Assembly: GCA_964386435.1 (NCBI GenBank)
Contig: CAYLSV010000006.1
Span: 15,932 to 79,931 of the forward strand
DNA: 64,000 nt
Direction of reading: 5' to 3'
DNA from: CAYLSV01 sp964386435
GTDB lineage: Bacteria; Planctomycetota; Phycisphaerae; Tepidisphaerales; Tepidisphaeraceae
Both the position numbers and the translations under genes were made by a program. Of the stretch, positions 1-7,494 are shown piece by piece (position 1 is the stretch's first letter; each line of letters opens with the position of its first letter). The notes beneath the pieces were generated by a model, which made no database searches, was not told the origin of the DNA, and was given only the letters and a program-made list of their open reading frames with translations.

Positions 1-126
1 CGCCGGCGTCAGCCCGGCGAGCGTCGCCGCCGGCAGCGGCTCCATTTGCCACGTGCGGATGTACGACCGATCCCCCGCCCGGCGGCCGATGCAGGGGTGG
101 ATGATCGTCAGGCGGAACCGGCTCAC
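1..126 (-). CDS. B12-binding radical SAM protein, N-terminal fragment cut by window edge
   Basis: Only the first 42 codons lie in the window, from a GTG at 126; the gene continues past base 1. The visible N-terminus contains LTIIHPCIGRR followed by RSYIRTWQMEPLPAATLAGL. That is the usual opening of cobalamin-binding radical SAM proteins: a first beta strand, then a conserved Pro/Leu-rich stretch leading into the Rossmann-like B12 domain. The GTG overlaps the stop of the upstream gene (GTGA, 4 bases), so the two are translationally coupled and probably act together. The catalytic half is outside the window, so the substrate cannot be judged. Confidence 0.72.
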   Translation of the reverse strand, partial: MSRFRLTIIHPCIGRRAGDRSYIRTWQMEPLPAATLAGLTPA

Positions 127-1520
127 ACGATCCTCCTTCCGCCGATCGTCAGCGGCACGGTTGGCCAATTCGGGACATTGGCGGGCGAGTCGCAGTGGTA
201 AAACTTGTGCAGCCGGTGGGCGTAGTGGCGGTAGCCGAAGTTGGTCGCGAGGCGGACCGGCAAGGGGGCCGGCGAGTGCCAGAGGCGGCGGGCGATGTTC
301 GGCAGCGAATACGCCTGCTTCCACGCCGATTCGGTACCGCGTTGGAGCTGGTCGGCGGTCATCTTCGCGGGGCGAAAGACGACGTGCTGGCCGTCGTAGC
401 GGCCGAGGTCGCGGTCGGTGATCCGGCCCTCGGCCTCCAGCCGGCGGTGCAGCGCGGTGCCGGGGAACGGCGTGACGACGGCGAACCGCGGCAAGTCGAT
501 CTTGGCCTCGACGGCGAAGCGGGCCGTCCGCTCGAAGTCGTCCGGCTCGTCGTGGTCGAGGCCGAACGTGAAGCAGCCCTGCACCGCAATCCGCTTCGCG
601 TGCAGCTTGGCGACGAGGGCGGCATAATCCTCCGGTCGGTTGAAGCCCTTGCGGGTCAGATCAAGGTTTTCGCCGGAAACCGACTCGAAACCGACCAACA
701 GCCCCCGGCACCCCGACTCGGCGGCGGCATCGAGCAAACCGTCGTCGCGGCCGATGAGCGTTGTGGCGAGGCCGTACCAGCGGATGTGCAGCGGCGTGAG
801 CGCGGCAAAGAGTTCTCGCGCGTAGCGGCGGTCGGCGATGAGGTTCAGATCAACGAAGATCGCCCGCCGATCCCGCCGTCCGTCAAGGTGCCGGCGGACG
901 TCATCGGCGACCTCCGCCACCGGTTTCTGCAGCGGCCGGCGGCCCCAGGCGCTGGGCACGACGCAGAAGTCGCAGTCGTGGACGCAGCCCCGCGTCGCCT
1001 CAAAGACGTTGTCCGTCAGGTATCGCCGCCGGGGCAGCAAATCACGCCGCGGCCGCGGCGTGCCGGCGAGGTTTAGCGCGGGCGCTTGGTCGTACCGCGG
1101 CTTCAGCTCGCCGGCGGCGAAGTCACGCAAAAGCTGCGGCCAAGTCTCCTCGGCGTAGCCGACGACGATCGTGTCGGCATGGCCCGATGCGCACATCGGG
1201 TCGAGCGTGACGTGCGGCCCGCCGAGCACGGTGGTGATGCAGCGCCGGCGCAGGCCGGCCGAAAGTTCGTAGGCCCGCGGCGCGGTGCCGGTGATGACGG
1301 TCAGTCCGGCGAGGTCGACGTCGAGGTCCGCCGGCACCTCCTCAATGCCCTCGTCGATCAGCACGAGTTCGTGCGGCAAATCGTCGGGCACCAGGGCGGC
1401 GAGCGTCGTGAGCGTGAGCGGTTTATACCGCAGCGACTTGCCGAAGATGCCGCCCTTGCTGCGGTAGAGCGGCCCCTTGGGCGAGATGAGGGCGATGCGA
1501 AGCGGTCGTTTCAAACTCAT
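123..1520 (-). CDS. B12-binding domain radical SAM protein
   Basis: Predicted protein of 465 residues. The N-terminal part (about residues 1-150) matches the cobalamin-binding fold (IALISPKGPL, then VLIDEGIEEV and LAGLTVITGTAPRAYELS). The radical SAM core follows with the cluster motif CVHDCDFC (CX3CX2C) in ATRGCVHDCDFCVVP. Family members methylate or rearrange unactivated carbons, often in lipids or natural products; the substrate here is unknown. The ATG at 1520 was chosen over an in-frame start 42 codons upstream because the B12 fold begins right after it and GGAG lies about 9 bases before it. It is divergent, by 60 bp, from the oxygenase/desaturase operon at 1581-6190. Confidence 0.85.
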   Translation of the reverse strand: MSLKRPLRIALISPKGPLYRSKGGIFGKSLRYKPLTLTTLAALVPDDLPHELVLIDEGIEEVPADLDVDLAGLTVITGTAPRAYELSAGLRRRCITTVLGGPHVTLDPMCASGHADTIVVGYAEETWPQLLRDFAAGELKPRYDQAPALNLAGTPRPRRDLLPRRRYLTDNVFEATRGCVHDCDFCVVPSAWGRRPLQKPVAEVADDVRRHLDGRRDRRAIFVDLNLIADRRYARELFAALTPLHIRWYGLATTLIGRDDGLLDAAAESGCRGLLVGFESVSGENLDLTRKGFNRPEDYAALVAKLHAKRIAVQGCFTFGLDHDEPDDFERTARFAVEAKIDLPRFAVVTPFPGTALHRRLEAEGRITDRDLGRYDGQHVVFRPAKMTADQLQRGTESAWKQAYSLPNIARRLWHSPAPLPVRLATNFGYRHYAHRLHKFYHCDSPANVPNWPTVPLTIGGRRIV

Positions 1521-1580
1521 GATTGAACACTCCGGTTGCCTTGCGTCGGCGGCGGCGGGTTCGGTAAGGTGGCCGCCATC
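1521..1580. promoter_or_regulatory. Divergent promoter region between B12 radical SAM pair and oxidative operon
   Basis: This 60 bp gap separates two divergent starts. On the plus strand TTGCGT (1541-1546) and TAAGGT (1565-1570) are 18 bases apart and sit just before the ATG at 1581, so transcription would start only a few bases upstream of it. On the minus strand a GGAG ribosome site precedes the ATG at 1520, but no clear -10 was seen. Promoter assignment is by eye. Confidence 0.4.
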
Positions 1581-2528
1581 ATGGGGTCGCCCTCCGATCG
1601 CAAACAGGTGTCGCTGGCGGCGCTTGAACGTCATGCCCAGCGGCACGGTAAGCCGTGGGACGACCCGGCACTAGCCCAAACTCCCGATTTAAACCGCCGT
1701 TTCACGGCCGACTCGCTCTGCCCGCTCGCCCACGCCCCGCTGTGGCCGACGCTCGGTGAGCGGCAGCGGCGGCGGTACAACCAGCTTGTTGGCCTCTACC
1801 AGAACGAGCTGACCGTCATGTTCGAGACGGGCATCGCGGCGACGGTCCTGCCGCGCCTGATCGGCGACCATGCGTTGCCCGCCGAGCTGCGATCGGCGCT
1901 GGCGACGTTCCTCGAAGACGAGCGGCAGCACACCGCTGCGTTCCGCGCGCTCAACCATGCGGCCGCGCCGAGCTGGTACGAGGGCGGCGACTTCCACATC
2001 CTGCAACTGCCGGCGGCGCTGGCGGCGGGGTTCCGGCAGATCACGAAGCGGCCGGGAAAGTTTCCGTTTTTGTTCTGGATGATGCTCATCATGGAGGAGC
2101 GGTCGCTGATGATCAGCCGGCGGATCGCGGCGGAGGAGGACGTCTGCCCGCGGTGGGCGGCAGTGTTCCGGGCCCACCTGATCGACGAGGTGCGGCACGT
2201 GCAGACGGATTGGCATCTGCTCGATCGGTTCTGGCAGACGCGGTCGCACCTGACGCGACAAGCCAACGCGTGGCTGCTGCGGGCGACGGTGCTGGGGTTG
2301 TTCCTCAAGCCGGGGCGGGCGAACGTGCGGCTGGTGGACCTGCTGATCGCCGACTTCCCGGACCTCGCGTCGCGGCGGGCGGAGCTGGTCGCGGCGGTGC
2401 GGAAGCTTGGCGGCGCGGCGGGGTATCGGACGATGATGTACTCGCCGGAGTCCGCCCCGATCACTTGCAAACTTTTCGGCGAACTGCCGGAACTGCGGGG
2501 ACTTTGGCCAAGGATGGCTCATGCTTGA
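1581..2528 (+). CDS. AurF-like diiron oxygenase
   Basis: Predicted all-helical protein of 315 residues. Ligand-like residues follow the pattern of AurF, the p-aminobenzoate N-oxygenase family: E82, E114-x2-H117 (LEDERQH), E172/E173 (MEERS), H199, E203 and H206 (HLIDEVRH). AurF-type enzymes use a dinuclear iron centre to oxidise amines or C-H bonds; the substrate here is unknown. ATG at 1581 was preferred to an upstream in-frame codon because a -10-like TAAGGT lies just ahead of it. First gene of a six-gene operon; its end overlaps the desaturase start by 8 bases. Confidence 0.75.
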   Translation: MGSPSDRKQVSLAALERHAQRHGKPWDDPALAQTPDLNRRFTADSLCPLAHAPLWPTLGERQRRRYNQLVGLYQNELTVMFETGIAATVLPRLIGDHALPAELRSALATFLEDERQHTAAFRALNHAAAPSWYEGGDFHILQLPAALAAGFRQITKRPGKFPFLFWMMLIMEERSLMISRRIAAEEDVCPRWAAVFRAHLIDEVRHVQTDWHLLDRFWQTRSHLTRQANAWLLRATVLGLFLKPGRANVRLVDLLIADFPDLASRRAELVAAVRKLGGAAGYRTMMYSPESAPITCKLFGELPELRGLWPRMAHA

Positions 2529-3459
2529 CGTGCGACACGAAGACCTGCCGGCCGAGGTGCATTCGATCCCGAACGGCATCAACGCGGCGATTGTCGTCGG
2601 GCAGTGGGCCGGGTTCGTCGGGCTGGTGGCGCTCGTGGCGACCGTCTCGGGTTGGTGGCTGCTGTTGCTCGGGCCGGCGTTCGCGGTGTGGATGGTGGGC
2701 GTCTACAGCGCGGTCCACGAGGCGGAACACGGCGTGCTGTTTGGCCGGCCGATCTTCAACACGATTGGCGGCGTGCTGCTCTCGGCGCTGGTGCCGGCCC
2801 CGTACCACCTGCTGCGGCAATCGCACACCGGGCACCACCAGCGCAACCGCAGCGACGACGAAGCATTCGACCTCTGGTTCCCCGGCGAGAGCCCGATCTG
2901 GAAGTGGGTGCAGTGGATCGGCATCCTGACCGGCGGGTTCTACGTGTTCGTCGCGCTGTCGAACGTGGTCGTGCTGTTCCTGCCGTTCGTCATGAAGCGG
3001 CAATTCTTTCGATTCGATCGGCCCAGCGGCGCGTTCATGGACTCGCTGAACCCGCGGTACAGACTGGTGATGGCGCTCGAGGGGGCGGGTGTGATCCTGC
3101 TGCACGTCGGCGTCGTCTTGTCCATAGGCGTGCCGATTTGGAAGTACCTCGTGCTGTACGCCTGCTTCGGGGCGACGTGGTCGGCGCTGCAGTACGTGTT
3201 CCACTACGCCACGGAGCGACACGTGACGCGCGGGGCGCGAAACCTGTGGCTTTTCCCCGCAATTGACGCACTTTGGCTGCACCACAATCTGCACCTGACG
3301 CACCACGAACACCCGACGGTGTCATGGATTCATTTGCCGAAGCTGCGGCGCGGCGGCCCGATCGGGTGGCTGCCGTGGCACTACTTGAAGATGTGGCGCG
3401 GGCCTCGGGCGGCGACGGATTCGGTGGCGAATCGGTTCGCGGGGAAGGTGGTGCGATGA
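2521..3459 (+). CDS. Membrane fatty acid desaturase-like protein
   Basis: Predicted integral membrane protein of 312 residues. It has the three histidine boxes of membrane diiron desaturases/hydroxylases: H66EAEH70, H102TGHH106 and a C-terminal box HHNLHLTHHEH (254-264). Hydrophobic segments lie near residues 25-60, 80-95, 130-158 and 185-225. The family introduces double bonds or hydroxyl groups into acyl chains or related lipids at the membrane. It overlaps the genes on both sides (8 and 4 bases), so it is co-translated with an AurF-like oxygenase and a beta-helix transferase. Carotenoid-type hydroxylase activity is an alternative; the sequence alone does not decide. Confidence 0.82.
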   Translation: MLDVRHEDLPAEVHSIPNGINAAIVVGQWAGFVGLVALVATVSGWWLLLLGPAFAVWMVGVYSAVHEAEHGVLFGRPIFNTIGGVLLSALVPAPYHLLRQSHTGHHQRNRSDDEAFDLWFPGESPIWKWVQWIGILTGGFYVFVALSNVVVLFLPFVMKRQFFRFDRPSGAFMDSLNPRYRLVMALEGAGVILLHVGVVLSIGVPIWKYLVLYACFGATWSALQYVFHYATERHVTRGARNLWLFPAIDALWLHHNLHLTHHEHPTVSWIHLPKLRRGGPIGWLPWHYLKMWRGPRAATDSVANRFAGKVVR

Positions 3460-4097
3460 CGATCGGCTTGGGCACGAAGCTGGCGATGGTGGCGATGGGC
3501 TACGTGCCGCTGCTGCACGCGGGGGGCACGGTGGCGGCGGCGGTGCTGCTGCCGGGGTGGTGGAAGTGGCTGGCGTTCGCGTGGCTGCTGTTGCTGCCGG
3601 CGGCGGTGGTTCGGGTGTCGCAGCTTGCGTGGCCGATGCGGCGGGAGAGCGCGGTGGGCGGGCCGGGATTTTTGCGGTGGTGGTGGCAGGCGCAGTGGCA
3701 GGTGTTCTTCAATCGGTTGCCAATGATCGAGGAGTGCGTGCGGCTTGTTCCGGGGGTTTACGCGGTTTGGTTGCGGCTGTGGGGGTCGCGCATCGGGCGG
3801 CTGGTGTACTGGACGCCGGGGCTTCGGGTGCTGGATCGGCAACTGCTGGACCTCGGCGACGGCTGCACGTTCGGGCAGCGGGTGTCGCTCAACGGCCACG
3901 TGATCGGGCCGCACCCGGCAACGGGCGAGATGACGCTGCTGACCGGTCCGGTGCGGGTGGGCAACNNNNNNNNNNTGGTTGGGGCGCAAAGCACGCTGCT
4001 GCCGGGCTGCTGGGTGGGCGACGGCGAGGTCTCGCCGAGCCGGGTGGCGTTTCGGCCGTTCACCGGATTCGCGGGTGGGAAGCGGGTGACGGCGTGA
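3456..4097 (+). CDS. Membrane-anchored left-handed beta-helix acyltransferase-like protein (contains assembly gap)
   Basis: Starts at ATG 3456 in an ATGA overlap with the desaturase stop. The first 60 residues hold two hydrophobic segments (GYVPLLHAGGTVAAAVLLP and WLAFAWLLLLPAAVVRV). The C-terminal half, with LDLGDGCTFGQRVSLNGHVI before the gap and VGAQSTLLPGCWVGDG after it, looks like turns of a hexapeptide-repeat acyltransferase. Ten Ns at 3966-3975 fall inside the repeat; the gap size is nominal, so length and frame across it are uncertain although the tail reads in the same frame. Probable role: transfer of an acetyl or acyl group to the product of this operon (inference). Confidence 0.62.
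   Translation: MTIGLGTKLAMVAMGYVPLLHAGGTVAAAVLLPGWWKWLAFAWLLLLPAAVVRVSQLAWPMRRESAVGGPGFLRWWWQAQWQVFFNRLPMIEECVRLVPGVYAVWLRLWGSRIGRLVYWTPGLRVLDRQLLDLGDGCTFGQRVSLNGHVIGPHPATGEMTLLTGPVRVGNXXXXVGAQSTLLPGCWVGDGEVSPSRVAFRPFTGFAGGKRVTA
3966..3975. other. Assembly gap (10 N)
   Basis: Run of ten Ns inside the beta-helix transferase gene. Its real length is unknown, so the residues read across it are not meaningful. Confidence 0.99.
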
Positions 4098-4687
4098 ATC
4101 TCGCGGCCCAGTGGCGGATGAAGGTGTGGCTCGGGGCTGCTCTGGGCGTGTTCTTCTGCGTCGGCTACTTCACGTTGCAGCGGCATCCGTTTCGGCCGCC
4201 CGCGACGTTGCCGCTGACGGCAATCGATCGGGCGGTGCCGTTCGTGCCCGGGTGGGCGTGGGTGTATCAATCGGTTTACTTGCTGATGCCAACCGGGTGG
4301 TTGGCGACGCGGCGGGCGGAGCTTTGGCGGTACGCGGCGGGGTTCGTCGGCATCGCGCTGGTCGGCTTCGCATGTTTTACCGTGTATCCGACCGCCGCCC
4401 CGCGGCCGGCAATGGTGCCAGACTCGGGCATGTACGGCCTGCTCGTCAGCTACGACGGCGTGGTCAACGCGTGGCCGTCGCTGCACGTGGCGCTGGCGAC
4501 ATACCACGCGCTGCTCGTCGGCCGCCTTGTCGGCGGTGGGTGGTGGACGCCCCTGCTGGCGGCGTGGGTCGGGCTGATCGCGTTCTCGACGCTGGCGACG
4601 AAGCAGCATTACGTCGTCGATCTGCCGCCGGGGTTGCTGCTCGGGTGGCTTGGCGACCGCTTGGCGTGGATGGGCGACGATGCTTGA
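4094..4687 (+). CDS. PAP2-like membrane phosphatase/phosphotransferase
   Basis: Predicted multi-pass protein of 197 residues, starting at GTG 4094 in a GTGA overlap with the preceding stop; an internal ATG at 4118 is an alternative. The PAP2-type motifs are WPSLHVALATYH and, further on, STLATKQHYVVDLPPG, giving the His/His-Asp pair seen in the Aur1/inositolphosphotransferase branch of the superfamily. Such enzymes remove or transfer phosphate-linked head groups on lipids at the membrane face. With the desaturase and acyltransferase alongside, a lipid substrate is likely but not proven. It overlaps the Rieske gene by 8 bases. Confidence 0.72.
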   Translation: MNLAAQWRMKVWLGAALGVFFCVGYFTLQRHPFRPPATLPLTAIDRAVPFVPGWAWVYQSVYLLMPTGWLATRRAELWRYAAGFVGIALVGFACFTVYPTAAPRPAMVPDSGMYGLLVSYDGVVNAWPSLHVALATYHALLVGRLVGGGWWTPLLAAWVGLIAFSTLATKQHYVVDLPPGLLLGWLGDRLAWMGDDA

Positions 4688-5594
4688 GGCACCATCGGCC
4701 GAGGCGTTCGCGACGGTGCCGCGGGGGTGGTACGTGTTCGGGGACGTGCCGGCGAACCGGCCGGTGTCGCGGACGCTGCCTTGGGGCGAGGTGGTGTGTT
4801 GGCGGACGCCGGGCGGGCTGGCGGCGACGGCGGCGCGGTGCTGGCACATGGGGGCCGACCTCGGCGGCGGCGAGGTGGTCGATGGCTGCGTGAGCTGCCC
4901 ATTCCACGGCTGGCAATTCGGTGCCGACGGGCGGTGTGCGGCACAGCCGGCGGCGCGGCTGGAGACGTTCGCGGTGGCCGAGGCGGAGGGGCGGGTGTAC
5001 GTCGCGCCGACGGCCGAGCCGCCTTGCGCGGTGCCGACGTTCGGGCTGGATCTGGTGAGCGCGCCGGCGTTCTCGTTCGATGTCGCCTGCCCGTACTGGT
5101 TGGTCGGCGGCAACGGGTTCGATGCGGCACACTTCCGCTACGCCCACGATCGGCGGCTGGTCGGCGAACCAACGGTGTCGTCGCCCCACCCGCTGGCGCG
5201 CCGCATTGTGGCGACGTTCGAGGTGACGGGGGACGACGTCCGCGACCGGTTGCTGCGGCTGGCGGCCGGCGGGCGGGTGACGCTGGACGCGACGGTGTGG
5301 GGCGGCACGTTGGCGCTGGTCCGCAGCACCTTCCGCCGCAGCCAGACGTTCGGCCTCGTGGAACTGCGGCCGATCGATTCGTGCACGCGGGTGACGGTCT
5401 GGATCCACGTCCGCCGGCAACTCGGGGCGGCGGCGCTGGCGCGGGTGCGGACGAACTTCGTGCGGGCGTTTCTTGCGCCGGACGTGGCGTTGTTGCAGGG
5501 GGCGCGGTATCACCCGGATCGGCTGACGGCCGGCGACCGAATCCTGACCGACTACTTCCGCTGGCTCGCGCCGGCGACGCACGGAGAGACATGA
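4680..5594 (+). CDS. Rieske non-heme iron oxygenase
   Basis: Predicted protein of 304 residues. The Rieske [2Fe-2S] ligands are C54-W-H56 and C73-PF-H76 (CWHMGAD ... CPFHGW), spaced as usual. The mononuclear iron site is suggested by NGFDAAHFRYAH (D148, H151, H156). This resembles single-component ring-hydroxylating or sterol/steroid-type Rieske oxygenases (the KshA or DAF-36 style) more than plant-type dioxygenases, but the substrate is unknown. It needs an electron donor, and none is encoded nearby. Third oxygen-activating enzyme of the operon; it overlaps the PAP2 gene by 8 bases and the next gene by ATGA. Confidence 0.8.
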   Translation: MLEAPSAEAFATVPRGWYVFGDVPANRPVSRTLPWGEVVCWRTPGGLAATAARCWHMGADLGGGEVVDGCVSCPFHGWQFGADGRCAAQPAARLETFAVAEAEGRVYVAPTAEPPCAVPTFGLDLVSAPAFSFDVACPYWLVGGNGFDAAHFRYAHDRRLVGEPTVSSPHPLARRIVATFEVTGDDVRDRLLRLAAGGRVTLDATVWGGTLALVRSTFRRSQTFGLVELRPIDSCTRVTVWIHVRRQLGAAALARVRTNFVRAFLAPDVALLQGARYHPDRLTAGDRILTDYFRWLAPATHGET

Positions 5595-6190
5595 TGCTGA
5601 TCCTCGCAATGCTGCTGGGCACGCTCGCCGCCGAGCCCGAGCCGCTCGACCTCGACGCCGCCGCCGAGGTGCTGCGCGCGGAGTTGGAGGCGGCGTACGT
5701 CGCCGAAGACTTCGAGGCGATGAGCCGGTACCTGCACCCGGAGGTTTACATCGTGTTCCCCGACGCCACGGTGCTTGAGGGCGTCGACGAACTGGCGGCG
5801 TACCACGCCCGGATGATGACCGGCGACGACGCGATCGTCATCGAGTACGAGGCCAACCCGGAGGTTGATCGGCGGTACACCAGCCGCGACGCGATCGTCT
5901 CGCAGGGCCGCATGAACGACGTCTACACGCTGGCCGACGGCACGGTGCTGGCGCTGGACAGTCGGTTCACGGCGACGCTCACCCGCGTGCCCGACGGGCC
6001 GGCGGAGACGGGCGGGTTCGTGATCCGCAGCTTCCACAGCTCGACCAGCGCGTTCGACAACCCGGCCCTGCGGATGGTCGCCGGCCGCGCCGCGCTGTAC
6101 GCCGGGCTGGCGGCGGGCGTGTTGATGCTGATCGTGGGCGCGCTACTCGGCTGGCTGATCGGCCGACGTCGCGCGGCGGCGGCGAAGTAG
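5591..6190 (+). CDS. NTF2-like (SnoaL/DUF4440-type) domain protein with C-terminal membrane anchor
   Basis: Predicted 199-residue protein. A short hydrophobic N-terminus (MMLILAMLLGTLAAE) looks like a signal peptide. Residues about 20-155 resemble the NTF2-like cone fold (AEDFEAMSRYLHPEVYIVFPD ... GRMNDVYTLADGTVLALDSRF), and a transmembrane helix near 168-190 ends in RRRAAAAK. Family members are small cyclases, isomerases or ligand-binding proteins. It starts in an ATGA overlap with the Rieske gene, so it belongs to the operon. Its last 48 bases overlap the 3' end of the convergent PEP-CTERM gene. Confidence 0.6.
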   Translation: MMLILAMLLGTLAAEPEPLDLDAAAEVLRAELEAAYVAEDFEAMSRYLHPEVYIVFPDATVLEGVDELAAYHARMMTGDDAIVIEYEANPEVDRRYTSRDAIVSQGRMNDVYTLADGTVLALDSRFTATLTRVPDGPAETGGFVIRSFHSSTSAFDNPALRMVAGRAALYAGLAAGVLMLIVGALLGWLIGRRRAAAAK

Positions 6191-7447
6191 CAGGCCGCCG
6201 GTGATGACGAGGCCGGCCGCGGCCGGCTCGGGGATGGCGGTCGTCGGCGCGGTCCAGCGCATCAGCGGGTCGCCGATGAGGACGTTCTGCCAGCTGGTGA
6301 ACTCGTTGCTCATCCAAATCGACTCGCCCAGCGTGTAGCCCTCGAGCATGGCCGGCAGCCACACCTCCTCGTGGCTGACGGCTTGGGCGAACGGTTCCCA
6401 AGCGTGGGCCGTCGCCGCGGTGCCGCCGGCGGCGAGCCATCCGGCGGCCAGCCCCTGCCCGCCGCGGTTGTTGCCGGGTATGAAGCTGTTGCCGTTGAAG
6501 CTCTCGTAGGTGCTGAAGATCGCACCGTCGGCCAGGTCGAAGTCGAGCGTGTCGGTGATGTACGTCGCCGGCGAGAGGTTGCCGTTGGTGCCGAGGCCGG
6601 CGTAGGCGATCACGTCCTGAGCGAGCGTTGTGATGTTGACCGCGGTGTCGTCGAAAGCGACGTTCATGCCGCGGGCCAGCGCCTCCTCACGTGCACCGCG
6701 GAGGAGCAATTGTCCGGTGTCGGTGCGGCTTTCGGTAAGCTGGTCGATGGGCGGGTTGAACCTCGGGTCGCGATCGAGCACGGCCGCCCCGGTGCCGGGG
6801 GTTTGGGCGCGGCCGAGCGCGTCGATCACGTCCTGCCGGGTGAAGCCGTCGAGGCGGGCGGTGAGCAGCAGGTTGCCCAAATCGCCGCCGGCGTTGCGGC
6901 TGCGGAAGTCGGCGAAACTCTCGAACGGCTCGTAGTTGGCCGCCCGCAGGAACACGTTCGGGTTTGGATCGGCGTCGCCGCTGGCGACCTTGCGGTACGG
7001 GTTGATTTGCACCGACGCCGTCCCGATGAGCGGCGTCTCGCCGCGGGCCTTGCGGGCCAAATCGATGCCGGCCAGGGTCAGCTCGCTCTCGACGCTGCTG
7101 AACGTCGAGTCGGCGGTGAACTCGCCGGTGCCGGGGATCCGGTACGGCAGGCCCTTGGTGGTGACGAGGTATTGCACCTGCTGGAGGTTGTCGCGGGCCG
7201 AGAGGAACGCCTCGACCTGCGGCAGGTAGACGGAGTCGAACGTCTGGCGGTCGATGATTTCCGACGCCGCCGGCAAGCCGTTGATCGGCACGAGGAACGC
7301 CCCCTCGTGCAGAAGCTCGTAGCACTCGGCAATGTGCACGCTGTCGTCGTTGAGCGGGTTGTAGAGCACCGCCACGTTGCTGCCATCCTGAGCCAGCGCG
7401 GCGGCGGGCAACGCGAGGACCACGGCGAGGATCGGCAGCTTCGGCAT
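6143..7447 (-). CDS. TIGR03790-like family protein with PEP-CTERM anchor
   Basis: Predicted secreted protein of 434 residues. The signal peptide is MPKLPILAVVLALPAAALAQ; the body resembles the TIGR03790 family of environmental bacteria (GSNVAVLYN, then VQYLVTTKGLPYRIPG and VLIGDPLMRW). The C-terminus has IPEPAAAGLVITGGLLLRRRR, a PEP-CTERM sorting signal (Pro-Glu-Pro, hydrophobic helix, Arg cluster) recognised by exosortase systems. Function is unknown. ATG 7447 was chosen because the signal peptide starts there and TAGAAT lies 7 bases upstream, leaving almost no leader. Confidence 0.78.
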   Translation of the reverse strand: MPKLPILAVVLALPAAALAQDGSNVAVLYNPLNDDSVHIAECYELLHEGAFLVPINGLPAASEIIDRQTFDSVYLPQVEAFLSARDNLQQVQYLVTTKGLPYRIPGTGEFTADSTFSSVESELTLAGIDLARKARGETPLIGTASVQINPYRKVASGDADPNPNVFLRAANYEPFESFADFRSRNAGGDLGNLLLTARLDGFTRQDVIDALGRAQTPGTGAAVLDRDPRFNPPIDQLTESRTDTGQLLLRGAREEALARGMNVAFDDTAVNITTLAQDVIAYAGLGTNGNLSPATYITDTLDFDLADGAIFSTYESFNGNSFIPGNNRGGQGLAAGWLAAGGTAATAHAWEPFAQAVSHEEVWLPAMLEGYTLGESIWMSNEFTSWQNVLIGDPLMRWTAPTTAIPEPAAAGLVITGGLLLRRRRATSADQPAE

Positions 7448-7460
7448 GACCGCGATTCTA
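7448..7460 (-). promoter_or_regulatory. -10-like element abutting start codon
   Basis: Read on the minus strand, TAGAAT occupies 7460-7455 and is followed by 7 bases and the ATG at 7447. Transcription starting about 7 bases after the hexamer would begin at the start codon itself. No good -35 is visible. Confidence 0.45.
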
Positions 7461-7494
7461 CCTGATGTCCGGCCGGGCGGTGGGTGAACTTGGC

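Noticed and set aside
123..6190. Ladderane-type biosynthesis locus
   Set aside because: Desaturase, acyltransferase and radical SAM genes together recall ideas about anammox lipids, but the Rieske and AurF-like enzymes do not fit, no beta-ketoacyl synthase or acyl carrier protein is present, and the oxygen-dependent enzymes argue against it.
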